Positions 41,581 through 50,858 of a stretch of 64,000 bases of DNA are shown here, one piece after another (the stretch's first letter is position 1; every line of letters begins with the position of its first letter). The stretch covers positions 248,001 to 312,000 of the forward strand of contig CBDAQO010000002.1 in NCBI GenBank assembly GCA_965199105.1, given 5' to 3'. Under the pieces are notes generated by a model that worked only from the letters and a program-made list of their open reading frames with translations, was not told the DNA's origin and made no database searches. The DNA comes from LMUY01 sp965199105. GTDB taxonomy: Bacteria > Pseudomonadota > Alphaproteobacteria > Acetobacterales > Acetobacteraceae. The translations under genes and the position numbers were made by a program.

Positions 41581-41931
41581 TTGAGCGGGTTGGCGGATTC
41601 GCTGTTCGACGCGCCGGGCTATCGCGCGGGGGCGCCCGACCCAGAGCGGGAGCGGTTGCTAGCGCGCTGGCGGCTGCTGACCGCACGGGTGCTGCCAGGG
41701 ATGGCGGCGGGCTGCGGCTGGCCCATCCGGCTGGACCACTGCTTCATGCGGGTGTGCCTGGACCACGCGATTGGGCAGCGCTGGGACCAGGTGGTGCGAC
41801 GGCCCGCGGTGCGGCACCTGACGGATGCGGAACTGGGGCGCGCGGTGGCAGTGGCGGAGGCGATCGAGCGCGACCCGGCGTGCCTGGTGGCGCTGAACGC
41901 GGCGAGCCTGCGGATGCGGGGCAAGCGGTAG
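41581..41931 (+). CDS. Conserved hypothetical protein
   Basis: 116 residues, soluble, without a signal peptide, mostly helical by appearance. A central stretch LPGMAAGCGWPIRLDHCFMRVCLDHAIG and the LNAASLRMRGKR end look like a conserved, constrained protein rather than a chance frame, but I do not recognise a function. The start is uncertain: TTG at 41581 lies right at the border of the palindromic repeat, and a second TTG at 41590 has AAGGGA at better distance. The gene may have had its 5' end changed by the repeat. Confidence 0.55.
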   Translation: MSGLADSLFDAPGYRAGAPDPERERLLARWRLLTARVLPGMAAGCGWPIRLDHCFMRVCLDHAIGQRWDQVVRRPAVRHLTDAELGRAVAVAEAIERDPACLVALNAASLRMRGKR

Positions 41932-42007
41932 CGGGCAAGCGGGAGCCGAGGCTGCAGCAGGCCCGGCCACAACCGCGCCGGGCCTGGCGTGTTAAGGCGT
42001 CGAACTC

Positions 42008-43417
42008 ATGCAACGGATGGCGCCGATGTCTGGTCGCTCGAATGTGGCGGTGCTTGCGGGGGGCGCTGCGGCCCTGCTGTGCGCGGGCTTGCTGGACGCG
42101 CGGCGGCGAAACGCGGTTGGGGTGGCGCACGAAGGGCGTGCGGTCCGGGTGGTGGTGCTCGGGGCCGGGTTTGGCGGGCTCAACGCGGCGCTCGAGCTGG
42201 CGCAGGCGCCGGACGTGGAGCTCACCGTGATCGACTCGCAAAACCACCATCTGTTTCAGCCGCTGCTGTATCAGGTGGCGACGGCGGCACTCTCCCCAGC
42301 CGACATCGCCTCGCCGGTGCGCGACATCCTGCCGGCCGGGCCCAACGTGCACGTCATGATGGGCCCGGTGACAGCGGTGGACACGCAGGCCCGCCACGTG
42401 GTGTGCGATGGCGAGGTGGTGCCATATGACGAGCTGGTGATCGCCACCGGGTCGCAGCCTAGCTATTTCGGCAACCAAGAGTGGGCGCAGCACGCACCGG
42501 GGCTGAAGAGCCTGCACGACGCGCTGGACCTGCGCGGCCGCCTGTTGCTGGCGTTCGAGCGCGCCTGCATCGCGGACGACCCGGCGGAGCGGCAGCGCCT
42601 GCTCACCTTCGTGCTGATCGGCGCCGGGCCGACCGGGGTGGAGATGGCCGGGTCGGTTGCCGAGCTGGCGCGCGAGATGGTGCAGTTGGACCACGAGCTG
42701 AGCCGGTCGCGCCCGCGCATCGTACTGGTGGAGGCGGCGGACAGCATCCTGGCGGATTTCCCGGCCGATTTGTGCCGCCACGCCGCCACGTCGCTGCGCC
42801 ATTTGGGCGTGGAAATGCGGCTCGGCACCAAGGTGGAGGCGATCGAGGACGGCGTGGTCCGGCTCGACAGCGGGACGATCGCGGCGGCGACCATCATCTG
42901 GACGGCCGGGACGGCGGCCACCCCGGTGGCGCAATGGCTGGGGGTGGAGCCGGGCAAGGGCGGCCGCGTGGCGGTGGCGCCGGATTTGCGGGTGCCAGGG
43001 CTGCCGCGGGTGCAGGTGATCGGCGATGCGGCGCTGGCGCTGGACCGCCGGGGCAAGCCGCTGCCGGCGTTGGCGCCGGTGGCCAAGCAGCAGGGGCGGT
43101 ATGTGGCACAGGCGATCCTGCGGCGGCACCGCGGCGAGCCGGCGGCCGGGCCGTTTCGCTATCGCGACTACGGCACCATGGCGACCATCGGGCGGGGCCG
43201 GGCGGTGGCGGATTTCGGCGCGGTGCACGTGTATGGCAAGCCGGCCTGGGGGCTCTGGGCAGTGGCGCACATCTTCTTCCTCATCGGCTTCCGCAGCCGC
43301 TTGATGGTGTGCACGCAATGGGCGCTGGCCTACGTGACGGACCAGCGGCCCGGGCGGTTGATCGCCTGGAACCCGGAGGAGGACGAGCGGGCGCGGCAAG
43401 CCAAGGCGGCGCGCTGA
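42008..43417 (+). CDS. ndh: Type II NADH:quinone oxidoreductase (NDH-2)
   Basis: 469 residues. FAD motif VVVLGAGFGGLNAALEL (52-57 core) and NADH motif FVLIGAGPTGVEMAGSVAEL, plus DSQNHHLFQPLLYQVATAALSPADIA, typical of NDH-2. The C-terminus with FLIGFRSRLMVCTQWALAYVTDQRPGRLI is the membrane-anchoring region. It transfers electrons from NADH to quinone without pumping protons. An N-terminal hydrophobic segment (about 12-30) precedes the FAD domain; a later start would remove it. Feeds the quinone pool used by the bo3 oxidase at the left edge and sensed by RegB. Confidence 0.92.
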   Translation: MQRMAPMSGRSNVAVLAGGAAALLCAGLLDARRRNAVGVAHEGRAVRVVVLGAGFGGLNAALELAQAPDVELTVIDSQNHHLFQPLLYQVATAALSPADIASPVRDILPAGPNVHVMMGPVTAVDTQARHVVCDGEVVPYDELVIATGSQPSYFGNQEWAQHAPGLKSLHDALDLRGRLLLAFERACIADDPAERQRLLTFVLIGAGPTGVEMAGSVAELAREMVQLDHELSRSRPRIVLVEAADSILADFPADLCRHAATSLRHLGVEMRLGTKVEAIEDGVVRLDSGTIAAATIIWTAGTAATPVAQWLGVEPGKGGRVAVAPDLRVPGLPRVQVIGDAALALDRRGKPLPALAPVAKQQGRYVAQAILRRHRGEPAAGPFRYRDYGTMATIGRGRAVADFGAVHVYGKPAWGLWAVAHIFFLIGFRSRLMVCTQWALAYVTDQRPGRLIAWNPEEDERARQAKAAR

Positions 43418-43485
43418 CGGGGGCTAGCCTGCGATCGCACCGAGTGGAATCACCCGGTGCGTGAATCGCCAGGCCAAATCAGCCA

Positions 43486-43523
43486 GACACCTTTCATCCG
43501 GTGACAGCCGGATGAAAGGTGTC
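43486..43523. terminator. 16-bp perfect hairpin between convergent ndh and MFS genes
   Basis: 43486-43501 and 43508-43523 are perfectly complementary over 16 bp with a 6-nt loop (TGACAG). It ends exactly at the base before the MFS stop codon and lies 69 bp after the ndh stop. No T-run follows, so it may act as a bidirectional mRNA end or be another member of the intergenic palindrome set. Confidence 0.5.
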
Positions 43524-44720
43524 CTAGCGCGGAGTGTCGCGCACCCAGAGCATGCAGACCGCGCCGAGCAGCGGACCGGCGGCGAGGATGGCGAGTGCGA
43601 CCTGGTAGGAGCCGGTGGCGCTGAACCCGGCGCCCACCACCAGCGGCACGATGGCCGCACCCGCCGAGCCGATCGCCGCCGAGAGCCCGGCGGCGGCACC
43701 GGCCACCGCGCCACCGGCTTCGGCGGCCATGGTGTTAGACAGCGGCGAGTAGGCGAACGCGGTCATCCCGAGCAGCGGCGCCACCAGCCAGAACTGGGTT
43801 TCGGTGCGCAGCGTCCCGGTGAGCAGCAGCAGGCCAGAAAATGCGAGCAGGTCGAGCAGGATGAGCAGCTTGCGCCGGCCGCCCAGCCAGTCCGACAGCA
43901 GGCCGATGGCCGGCTTGCTCGCCACCGCCACCACGCCGAACAGGGCGACGATGGCGCCGGCGGTGACCAGGGGGAAGTGCAGCCCGCGCGTCATGAGCGA
44001 GCTGGCCCAAATGGCGTAGCCCCAGGTGCCCCAAACCCCGCCGGCGCCCGCCAGCACGATGGCGACGAACTGGCGGCTGGCGAGGGCGGTGCGCAGGTCG
44101 GCCCAGGTGACGGGCGGCAGGCTGGCGCCGGGCGGGGTGTCGCGCAGCAGCAGGCCGCACAGCAGGCCGAGCGCCACCGTGCCACCGCCGGCGAGGTGGT
44201 AGACGGTGTGCCAGTCCATCCGGGCCAGGGCGCGGGGCACGGCGGCGTTGGTCAGCACCACGCCGAGGGAGGTGGCCGTCATGTAGAAACCCATGGCCCG
44301 GCCGCGTTGCCGGGGCACGAACCAGGACACCACCAGCTTCACCCCGGCCGCGAAATCCGCCCCGGCGGCCAGGCCCATTAGCGCTTGCAGCGTGAGCCCG
44401 GCGGCCAGTGTGGTGGTGGAGCCGAACGCGGCCGTGAGCAGGCCGAGCGGCACCAAGGCGGTGGTGAGCATCAGGCGCGGGCCGAGCCAGTCGCTCACCA
44501 GCCCGGTCAGCGCCTGGGAGACGACGTAGCCGGCATAGAACGCGGTTACGAACACGGCGAGCGCCGCCAGCGACAGGCCGTAGGCGGGGGCGGCGGTGGT
44601 GGCGACGCTGGTCCAGATCAGTCGGTCGACGAACGAGCACAGATAGGCCAACCATGCCAGCAGCAGGATGAGCCAACGATAGCCGCCCTGCCCCGGCGAT
44701 GGCTTGGCGCGATGGGTCAG
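43524..44720 (-). CDS. MFS transporter, likely non-AUG (CTG) start
   Basis: 398 residues, about 12 helices (SFVDRLIWTSVATTAAPAYGLSLAAL, FYAGYVVSQALTGLVSDWLGPRLMLTT, RGRAMGFYMTATSLGVVLTNAA). It belongs to the anion:cation symporter-like MFS groups that often accompany catabolic genes. No ATG, GTG or TTG lies in frame before the first helix: the only sensible start is CTG at 44720, which overlaps the stop of the upstream gene as CTGA. The frame is open far upstream but there it is the shadow of the neighbouring gene. Substrate unknown; a hydantoin, pyroglutamate or peptide-derived acid is possible from context. Confidence 0.75.
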   Translation of the reverse strand: MTHRAKPSPGQGGYRWLILLLAWLAYLCSFVDRLIWTSVATTAAPAYGLSLAALAVFVTAFYAGYVVSQALTGLVSDWLGPRLMLTTALVPLGLLTAAFGSTTTLAAGLTLQALMGLAAGADFAAGVKLVVSWFVPRQRGRAMGFYMTATSLGVVLTNAAVPRALARMDWHTVYHLAGGGTVALGLLCGLLLRDTPPGASLPPVTWADLRTALASRQFVAIVLAGAGGVWGTWGYAIWASSLMTRGLHFPLVTAGAIVALFGVVAVASKPAIGLLSDWLGGRRKLLILLDLLAFSGLLLLTGTLRTETQFWLVAPLLGMTAFAYSPLSNTMAAEAGGAVAGAAAGLSAAIGSAGAAIVPLVVGAGFSATGSYQVALAILAAGPLLGAVCMLWVRDTPR

Positions 44721-46333
44721 CGGCGCAGGTTGGCGGCGACGCCGTTGTAGAAGCCGGTGAGGGCGTCGCCGGCGATCACGCCGCCGGCGAAGATCTCCAT
44801 TTCGTTCGCGGCGGCGGGGCCGCGCAGGCGGCCGTAGGCGAGGCGGGTGGCCACGCCGGCGAGCACCGCCCAGCCAGCCATGGGGAACAGGATCAGCATT
44901 CCGGTGGCGAACAGCACGCCGAGCTGGCGCTTCGGGCCGCCCAGAAGCTGCAGCAAGGCGCCGGGGATCGCCCATAGCAGCAGCTTGGTGGCAACGCCGG
45001 GCGCGGCGCCGGCCTGGATGGTGGTGACGTAGACCTTTGCCACCGGGGCGACCAGGTGGGCGGCGAAGTAGCTGCGGTAGGACAGCAGCACCACCACCCC
45101 GGCGACCAGGAAGGCGAACATGGCGGCGAGGTATTGCTGGAAGCGGCCGTCGGCTTCGAACGCCGGGTCGGCGCTGTTGCCGCGCAGCATGAAGCCGGCC
45201 TTGAGGTCGTAGCCCATGTCGGCGAAGGCGGGGCCGGTGGCGGCGGAGAACCCGACCAGCAGCGCCAGCGCCACCGGCGGGAAGCCCGCGAGCATGCCCA
45301 CGATCAGGGTGATGAGCGCCACGGCGAAGGCGGGAAACCAGCCGGAGTGCATCGCGGCCAGCCCGACGATCAGCTCGTGCACCAGGGCGGCGAAGGCCGC
45401 GTAGACCACGAAGGCGACCAGCATGCTCATGGGCATGGACGCGACCAGGCCGCCACCGAGCGCGATCAGCACGGCAACGGCGACATAGGCCACCGCGCCC
45501 AAGCCCAGGGCACGGCCGGAGCTGCGGGAGGCAGCCGGGCGGGTTGGATTGCTGCGCGCGGTCATCACCAGGGCGACCTGCACCAGCGCCACCAGGCCGG
45601 CGCCGATCATCAGGCCGTGCGGGATGTAGGCCTTGTTGATGTCGCCGCCGGGCAGCCAGGCGCTGAACAGGCTGGACGAGTAGCCGCGCAGCAGCAGCCC
45701 GGCGCCGAACATGGTCAGCGCCCAGACATTGCCGATGAAGGCGACGCCGAACGCCGACATCGGGATGCCGAGAAAGCCGGTGCCCACGATGCCGGTGAGT
45801 ACGCCGCCGCCGAGGATGGCGAGGCGGCGGCCGCCTTCGTCCCCGGCGCGGATGGCCTCGGCGGCGGCAACCCCCGGCGGCCAGGCGCCATCCGCCGGGA
45901 AGACACGCGAGTCGAACAGGCGGAACAGCATGGTGGCGTCCACCAGCATGGCCAGCGCGACGCCGCCGAGCAGCGGCAGCACCAGGTCCTCGCGGCCGAG
46001 CAGGAAGGGGATGCCGATGGGCAGCAGCAGGCTGTTGCCGGCGCCGAACGTGGCGGCGGAAATCGCGCTTTGGGCCAGGTTCTGCACATGGATCGAGCGG
46101 AATCGCACAAAGCCGCGACCCGGTACCCGGGCGAGCGCCATGGCGATCAGGGCGCCGACGATTGAGGTGTTGGCGGTGACCCCGAGCGTGACCAGCAGTT
46201 GCATGCCGATTATGGCGCCCACGACGCAGAGCACCGTGAGCAGGATCAGCGTGGCCGGGTCGAAAATGGTGGGGTGGCGGGCGGGATGGGCCAGCGGCGC
46301 CGGCGGCGGCGTTTGAGTGGTGACGGCGTCCAT
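44717..46333 (-). CDS. OPT/YSL-like oligopeptide transporter
   Basis: 538 residues, about 14 hydrophobic segments (FDPATLILLTVLCVVGAIIGMQLLVTLGV, NSLLLPIGIPFLLGRED, DINKAYIPHGLMIGAGLVALVQ). The pattern fits the OPT/YSL superfamily members found next to hydantoinase or oxoprolinase genes in proteobacteria, which suggests uptake of the substrate of the enzyme encoded 5 bp upstream. Its stop overlaps the next gene's CTG start. The family call is moderately certain. Confidence 0.62.
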   Translation of the reverse strand: MDAVTTQTPPPAPLAHPARHPTIFDPATLILLTVLCVVGAIIGMQLLVTLGVTANTSIVGALIAMALARVPGRGFVRFRSIHVQNLAQSAISAATFGAGNSLLLPIGIPFLLGREDLVLPLLGGVALAMLVDATMLFRLFDSRVFPADGAWPPGVAAAEAIRAGDEGGRRLAILGGGVLTGIVGTGFLGIPMSAFGVAFIGNVWALTMFGAGLLLRGYSSSLFSAWLPGGDINKAYIPHGLMIGAGLVALVQVALVMTARSNPTRPAASRSSGRALGLGAVAYVAVAVLIALGGGLVASMPMSMLVAFVVYAAFAALVHELIVGLAAMHSGWFPAFAVALITLIVGMLAGFPPVALALLVGFSAATGPAFADMGYDLKAGFMLRGNSADPAFEADGRFQQYLAAMFAFLVAGVVVLLSYRSYFAAHLVAPVAKVYVTTIQAGAAPGVATKLLLWAIPGALLQLLGGPKRQLGVLFATGMLILFPMAGWAVLAGVATRLAYGRLRGPAAANEMEIFAGGVIAGDALTGFYNGVAANLRR

Positions 46334-46338
46334 GGCGG

Positions 46339-49300
46339 TTACTCCGCGGCGAGTTGGGTGCCGTAGCTGTCGTGGGCTGCGGCCTCGGTGATGCGTCCGT
46401 CACGCAAATCCTCGGCCAGGCGCTGCGGGTCGCGCCGCGCCGGGTCGCCATAGCCCGCGCCGCCGGCAAACACGATCTCGGCGACCTGGCCGGGATGGGT
46501 CAGGCTGACCAGTTCGCCGGCGCCGCAATCGTGCAGCAGGGTGCCGTCCGGGTGGCGCAGGCCGGCGAAGGCGCGGGCGCCGGGTTGCCCACCGGCCAGG
46601 CCAGGCAGCACGGACTTGGCGCCCTCGGGGAACAGCGCGGCCAAGGCCGGCAGCCCGTCGTCGTGCAGCTTGCGGAACCGCACGCGCTGGCCGAGGCCGC
46701 CGCGGTGTTCGCCGGCGCCGCCGCTGTCGGGCAGGAAGGCCTTCTCCTCCACCAGCACGGGCACCCGCGCCTCGAACAGCTCGATGGCGGTGTTGGCGGC
46801 GGAGGTGGGATAGAGCAGGCCGGATTTGCCGTCCGCTTGCGCGCTGGCGCCCTGGCCGCCGCCCATGAACAGGTGGTCGGCGTAGAGCGCGCCGGCGCCG
46901 TCCCGCCCAGAGACCATCACGGCGACGGGCAGGCCGGTGGGGGATTGCACCGCGGTGGGCGCAGCGCCGGCGAGGGCGCGGAACACCAGCGGGCCGAGAT
47001 ACCACCCGGTGCGCACGCGGGCGGCGACCGGCGCGGGGCGGGTGCAGTTCAGGATGGAGCCGGCGGGCGCGGTGACGGTGAAGGGCCGGTAACAGCCAGC
47101 GTTGCCGCGCACCTCGGGTGTCAGCATGCACTTCAAAGGATAGGTGGCGTGCGCCGCGGTGTAGTTGAGCGTGGAGTTGACGCCGCCCTGGGCGAGCTGC
47201 GCCGGTGGGTCCGGGAAGTCGATGGCGATGCTGTCGCCGGCGACGGTGAGGGCCACCTGCAGGGTGAGGGTGTCGTCAACCGGGCTGAACGCGACGTCGG
47301 CGGTGTAGCGGCCATCGGGCAGGGCGGCAATGGCGGCGCGCATGGCAGCCTCGGACCGGTCCTGCACGATGGCGGCCAGAGCGGAGAGGTCGGCCAGGCC
47401 GTATTCGTCCATGAAGGCGAGCAGGCGTTGCGCGCCGATGCGGTTGGCGGCCATGAAGGCCTGCACGTCGCCGATCACCTGGACCGGGTTGCGCACGTTG
47501 GCGGCCAGCAGGGTAAGCAGGTCGGCGTTGTCCTGCCCGGCATGGGCGAGCTTCATCGGCGGAATTTGCAGCCCTTCATCGAAGATCTCGCGGGCGCGCA
47601 GGCTGTCGCGGGTGCCGCCGATGTCGGCGACGTGGCCGACGGTGCCGACCAGGGCCACGACCCGGCCGGCGCGGAACACCGGGCTGACCACGGCGATGTC
47701 GAACAGATGGCCGGCGCAGAGCCAGGGGTCGTTGGTCACAAGCATGTCGCCGGGCTGCAGGGTGGCCACGGGGAAGCGCTCCAGCAGGGCTTTCACGGCG
47801 CGCGGCAAGGTGAGGTTGAACACGGGCATGGCGCGGGGCGAGTGCGCCAGGGTCTCGCCCGTCGGGTCGAGCAGTTCGCAGGCGAAATCCTGCGATTCGG
47901 CGATGATGAGCGAGAAGGCGGTGCGGATGATGGTCAGCCACATCTCGTCCACCACGGTGGTGAGCCGGCTCCACATGATCTCGAGCGCGATCGGGTCGGC
48001 CTCGATGGCGGCGCGGGCTTGGGCCAGGCTCATGCCGGGGCGCACCAGGTCCATCCGGCTGGCCGCGCCGACCTGGATGCGCAGATTGCCGGCGGGGTCG
48101 ACCTGGAGCAGGTCCCCCGGCGCGATGACGGTGGTGGCCTCGCGCTCCTCGATGATGGCCGGGCCTGCGATGGTGGCGCCGGCGCGCAGGGCGTAGCGGT
48201 CGAACACGGCGGCAGCGTGGGCGGTGTCGCCGAACCAGGCCTGGCGGCAGCCTTTGCGGGCGTCCGCGCTGGTGGCGGCGGGGGCGTGCAGCGGCAAAGC
48301 GGGGGTGGCGCCGGTGACGGTGACGCGCAGGTTGACGATCTGCAGCACGGCGCCGGGTTGCAGCGCGGTGTAACGGGCAGTGTAGGCGGCCTCGAAGCCG
48401 GCGATCACGGTGTCGACGCTGGCGGCGAGTGGCGTTTGCGGCAGCGTCACGGCGATGTCGTGCATCTGGCCGGCCAGGCGCATGTCCGCGCTGCGCTGCA
48501 CGGTGGCAACCGGGATGGCGCCGAGTTCGAGCCGGGCTTCGCGTTCCATCGCTGCCAGCGCGGCGTCTGCGGCGGTGAGGTCCGCGCCGGGGGTGAGCGC
48601 CATGGGCAGCGAGCGGGCGCGGGTGGCGGAGCGCGGCGCGCAGAGGAAGCCCAGGGCGGAGGCGGCACCGGCGGCGGGCGGAACGACCACCTCGGCAATA
48701 CCGAGCGCGCGGGCGACTTCGGCGGCATGGGCGGGGCCGGCGCCGCCGAAACCCACCATGGCGTAGCGCCGCGGGTCCTTGCCGCGTTCGACCAGGTAGA
48801 CGCGGGCGGCGTCGGCCATGCTTTCGACCACGACCTTGTGGATGCCCCAAGCGGCCTGTTCGACGGAGTGGCCGAGCGGGGTGGCGACGCGGGCGATGGC
48901 GGTGCGCGCAGCCGCCAGGTCGAGCGGCATGGTGCCGCCGAGGAAGAACGCCGGGTCGTAGTAGCCGAGCACCAGGTTGGCGTCGGTGACGGTGGGGAGC
49001 TCGCCGCCCTGGCCGTAGCAGGCTGGGCCGGGGACCGCGCCGGCGGAGTGCGGGCCGACGCGCAGCAGGCCAACGGCGTCGATGCTGGCGATGGAGCCGC
49101 CGCCGGCGCCGATCTCGATCATGTCGACGGTGGGCGCCTTGATGGGCAGGCCGGAGCCCTTCTTGAAGCGGTGCTCGCGGCCGGCTTCGAGCATGGCGGC
49201 GATCTCGGCGCGCCCGGCCTCGATCAGGCAGGCCTTGGCCGTGGTGCCGCCCATGTCGAAGGCGAGCAGGTCGGCGTGGCCAGCCTGGGCACCGAGCAGG

Positions 49301-50121
49301 GCCGCTGCCAACGCGCCGCCGGCGGGGCCGGATTCGAGCAGGCGGATGGGTGCCGCGGCGGCAGCGTCCAGCGAGAGCAGGCCGCCGGCGGAGTGCATGA
49401 GCTGCAGGTCCCCCCGGAACCCGGCGGCGTGCAGCGCCTGGCGCAGGCGCTCAAGGTAGCGGCCCATCAACGGCAGCACGTAGGCGTTGGCGCAGGTGGT
49501 GACGCAGCGGGCATATTCGCCCATTTCGGGCACGATGGCGGAGGAGATCGACACCGGCACGCCGTGCAGCTCGGCGGCGAGGATGGCGGCGGCCTGCTGC
49601 TCGTGCGCGGGCTCGCGGTAGGCGTGCAGGAAGCACACCGCGACCGCCTCTACCCTGGCGTCGCGCAGGGTGCGGGCGGCTTGGCGCACCCCGGCTTCGT
49701 CCAGCGGGGTGACGACGCGCCCGTCCCGGTCGATGCGGCCCTGCACTTCGAGGCGGCGATGGCGCGGGACGAGCGGGGTGGGGAAGCGCAGGAACAGGTC
49801 GTAGATGTCGTAGCGCTGCTCGGTGCCGGCCTCCAGCACGTCGCGGAAGCCGGCGTTGGTGACCAGGCCGAGGCGGGCGCCGCGGCGCTCGATGATCGCG
49901 TTGGTGACGAGGGTGGTGCCGTGCACGATCTCGGCCAAATCGGCGAAGCCCACGCGCGCGCCGTCCAGCAACTGGCGCAGGCCGGAGAGTGCGCCGATGG
50001 CCGGGTCGGGGGCGGTGGTGAGGCATTTGTGCAGGCGGAGGGTGCCGCTGGCGGGGTCGGCGAGCACGAAGTCGGTGAAGGTGCCGCCGATGTCAAAGCC
50101 GATGCGCAAGGCGGCGGTCAC
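46339..50121 (-). CDS. Fused hydantoinase A/B (5-oxoprolinase-like) ATP-dependent hydrolase
   Basis: 1260 residues joining both subunits that bacteria usually encode separately. The HyuA part (1 to about 680) has ASKHA phosphate motifs GFDIGGTFTDF (8-18) and LLAFDMGGTTAKACL. The HyuB part starts near Met690 (MDLVRPGMSLAQ) and has IMWSRLTTVVDEMWLTIIRTAFS, DPTGETLAHSPRAMP and TNDPWLCAGHLFD. Eukaryote-type 5-oxoprolinase has the same one-chain layout of about 1290 residues. Reaction: ATP-driven opening of 5-oxoproline, hydantoin or similar rings. The start is GTG at 50121, set by a GTGA overlap with the glycosyltransferase stop. Followed 5 bp later by the OPT transporter gene. Confidence 0.87.
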   Translation of the reverse strand: MTAALRIGFDIGGTFTDFVLADPASGTLRLHKCLTTAPDPAIGALSGLRQLLDGARVGFADLAEIVHGTTLVTNAIIERRGARLGLVTNAGFRDVLEAGTEQRYDIYDLFLRFPTPLVPRHRRLEVQGRIDRDGRVVTPLDEAGVRQAARTLRDARVEAVAVCFLHAYREPAHEQQAAAILAAELHGVPVSISSAIVPEMGEYARCVTTCANAYVLPLMGRYLERLRQALHAAGFRGDLQLMHSAGGLLSLDAAAAAPIRLLESGPAGGALAAALLGAQAGHADLLAFDMGGTTAKACLIEAGRAEIAAMLEAGREHRFKKGSGLPIKAPTVDMIEIGAGGGSIASIDAVGLLRVGPHSAGAVPGPACYGQGGELPTVTDANLVLGYYDPAFFLGGTMPLDLAAARTAIARVATPLGHSVEQAAWGIHKVVVESMADAARVYLVERGKDPRRYAMVGFGGAGPAHAAEVARALGIAEVVVPPAAGAASALGFLCAPRSATRARSLPMALTPGADLTAADAALAAMEREARLELGAIPVATVQRSADMRLAGQMHDIAVTLPQTPLAASVDTVIAGFEAAYTARYTALQPGAVLQIVNLRVTVTGATPALPLHAPAATSADARKGCRQAWFGDTAHAAAVFDRYALRAGATIAGPAIIEEREATTVIAPGDLLQVDPAGNLRIQVGAASRMDLVRPGMSLAQARAAIEADPIALEIMWSRLTTVVDEMWLTIIRTAFSLIIAESQDFACELLDPTGETLAHSPRAMPVFNLTLPRAVKALLERFPVATLQPGDMLVTNDPWLCAGHLFDIAVVSPVFRAGRVVALVGTVGHVADIGGTRDSLRAREIFDEGLQIPPMKLAHAGQDNADLLTLLAANVRNPVQVIGDVQAFMAANRIGAQRLLAFMDEYGLADLSALAAIVQDRSEAAMRAAIAALPDGRYTADVAFSPVDDTLTLQVALTVAGDSIAIDFPDPPAQLAQGGVNSTLNYTAAHATYPLKCMLTPEVRGNAGCYRPFTVTAPAGSILNCTRPAPVAARVRTGWYLGPLVFRALAGAAPTAVQSPTGLPVAVMVSGRDGAGALYADHLFMGGGQGASAQADGKSGLLYPTSAANTAIELFEARVPVLVEEKAFLPDSGGAGEHRGGLGQRVRFRKLHDDGLPALAALFPEGAKSVLPGLAGGQPGARAFAGLRHPDGTLLHDCGAGELVSLTHPGQVAEIVFAGGAGYGDPARRDPQRLAEDLRDGRITEAAAHDSYGTQLAAE

Positions 50122-50858
50122 GCGGCGGGCCGGCCGGGGCGGGATGGGGGCTGCCAGGCGTAGGAGGTGATCGGGTTGATCCAAGGCAGCGCGTTGGAGC
50201 CGGTGATCAGCGGCATTTGCGTGCTGCGGCGGCGGCGCTTGAAGTGCACGGTGCCGAGCGCCGGGGCGTGGTCGATGCCGGCGGCCAGGGTGCGGCAGTT
50301 CCAATGCCAATCCTCGGCGCCGAAGTTGATCTTGTACTGGTTGGCCACGAACGGGATGCGCTGGTAGACCTCGCGCGCGCCGAACGAGAGCGCGTCCCAG
50401 TAGTTGCCGTGGCGCAGGTAGCCAGGGTCGAAGCTCGGGTCCCGCGAGTCGGCGTGGAACCACATCTGGCTCGAATCGCCGAAGATGACGTTGATCTCGG
50501 AGTGCGCGACCAGGGTGGCCGGGCTCGGGTGTACCAGGTCGAAGGCGTGGCACAGCCAGTTGAACGACCAAAGGTCGTCACCGTCCAGGAACGACACGTA
50601 GGTGCTGTCGCAGAGCGCCACGCCGGCATTGCGGGTGAGCCCCGGGTCACCCTCGTTGGTTTCCACCACACGGTGGCGGGCGCCGGCGGTGGCAAACTGC
50701 AGCTTGGTGGCAGCGTCGGCGCGGTCGAGCAGGATGAGGCTGTCGACGCTGAGCCCGGCGGCGCGCGCGGTGTCGACCGCCTGCTCGAAACTGACCAGGG
50801 AGGGGCCGGCGAGCACGCCCTCGGAGTGCGCGGTGAGGATGGCGGTAATGTCGGTCAT
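50118..50858 (-). CDS. Family-2 (GT-A) glycosyltransferase
   Basis: 246 residues. GT-A fold with TAILTAHSEGVLAGPSLVSFEQAV, the RNAGVALCDSTYVSFLDGDDLWS stretch carrying the nucleotide-sugar/metal DxD (DGDDLW) and the acceptor-side AEDWHWN motif. It transfers a sugar to a surface polysaccharide or protein in the cytoplasm. The start overlaps the upstream glycosyltransferase stop (ATGA, 50855-50858) and the stop overlaps the hydantoinase start (GTGA), so it is coupled on both sides. Confidence 0.85.
   Translation of the reverse strand: MTDITAILTAHSEGVLAGPSLVSFEQAVDTARAAGLSVDSLILLDRADAATKLQFATAGARHRVVETNEGDPGLTRNAGVALCDSTYVSFLDGDDLWSFNWLCHAFDLVHPSPATLVAHSEINVIFGDSSQMWFHADSRDPSFDPGYLRHGNYWDALSFGAREVYQRIPFVANQYKINFGAEDWHWNCRTLAAGIDHAPALGTVHFKRRRRSTQMPLITGSNALPWINPITSYAWQPPSRPGRPAA

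Noticed and set aside
43524..46469. 981-codon minus-strand frame that would fuse an N-terminal extension to the MFS transporter
   Set aside because: The first ~580 codons lie over the OPT-like gene in another frame and read as Arg/His/Gly-rich nonsense; only the part from 44720 is a transporter.
46354..50163. Very long open frame (over 1260 codons) on the plus strand opposite the fused hydantoinase
   Set aside because: It is an antisense shadow produced by high third-position G+C; its translation is low-complexity and matches no fold, while the minus strand encodes a clear HyuA-HyuB protein.
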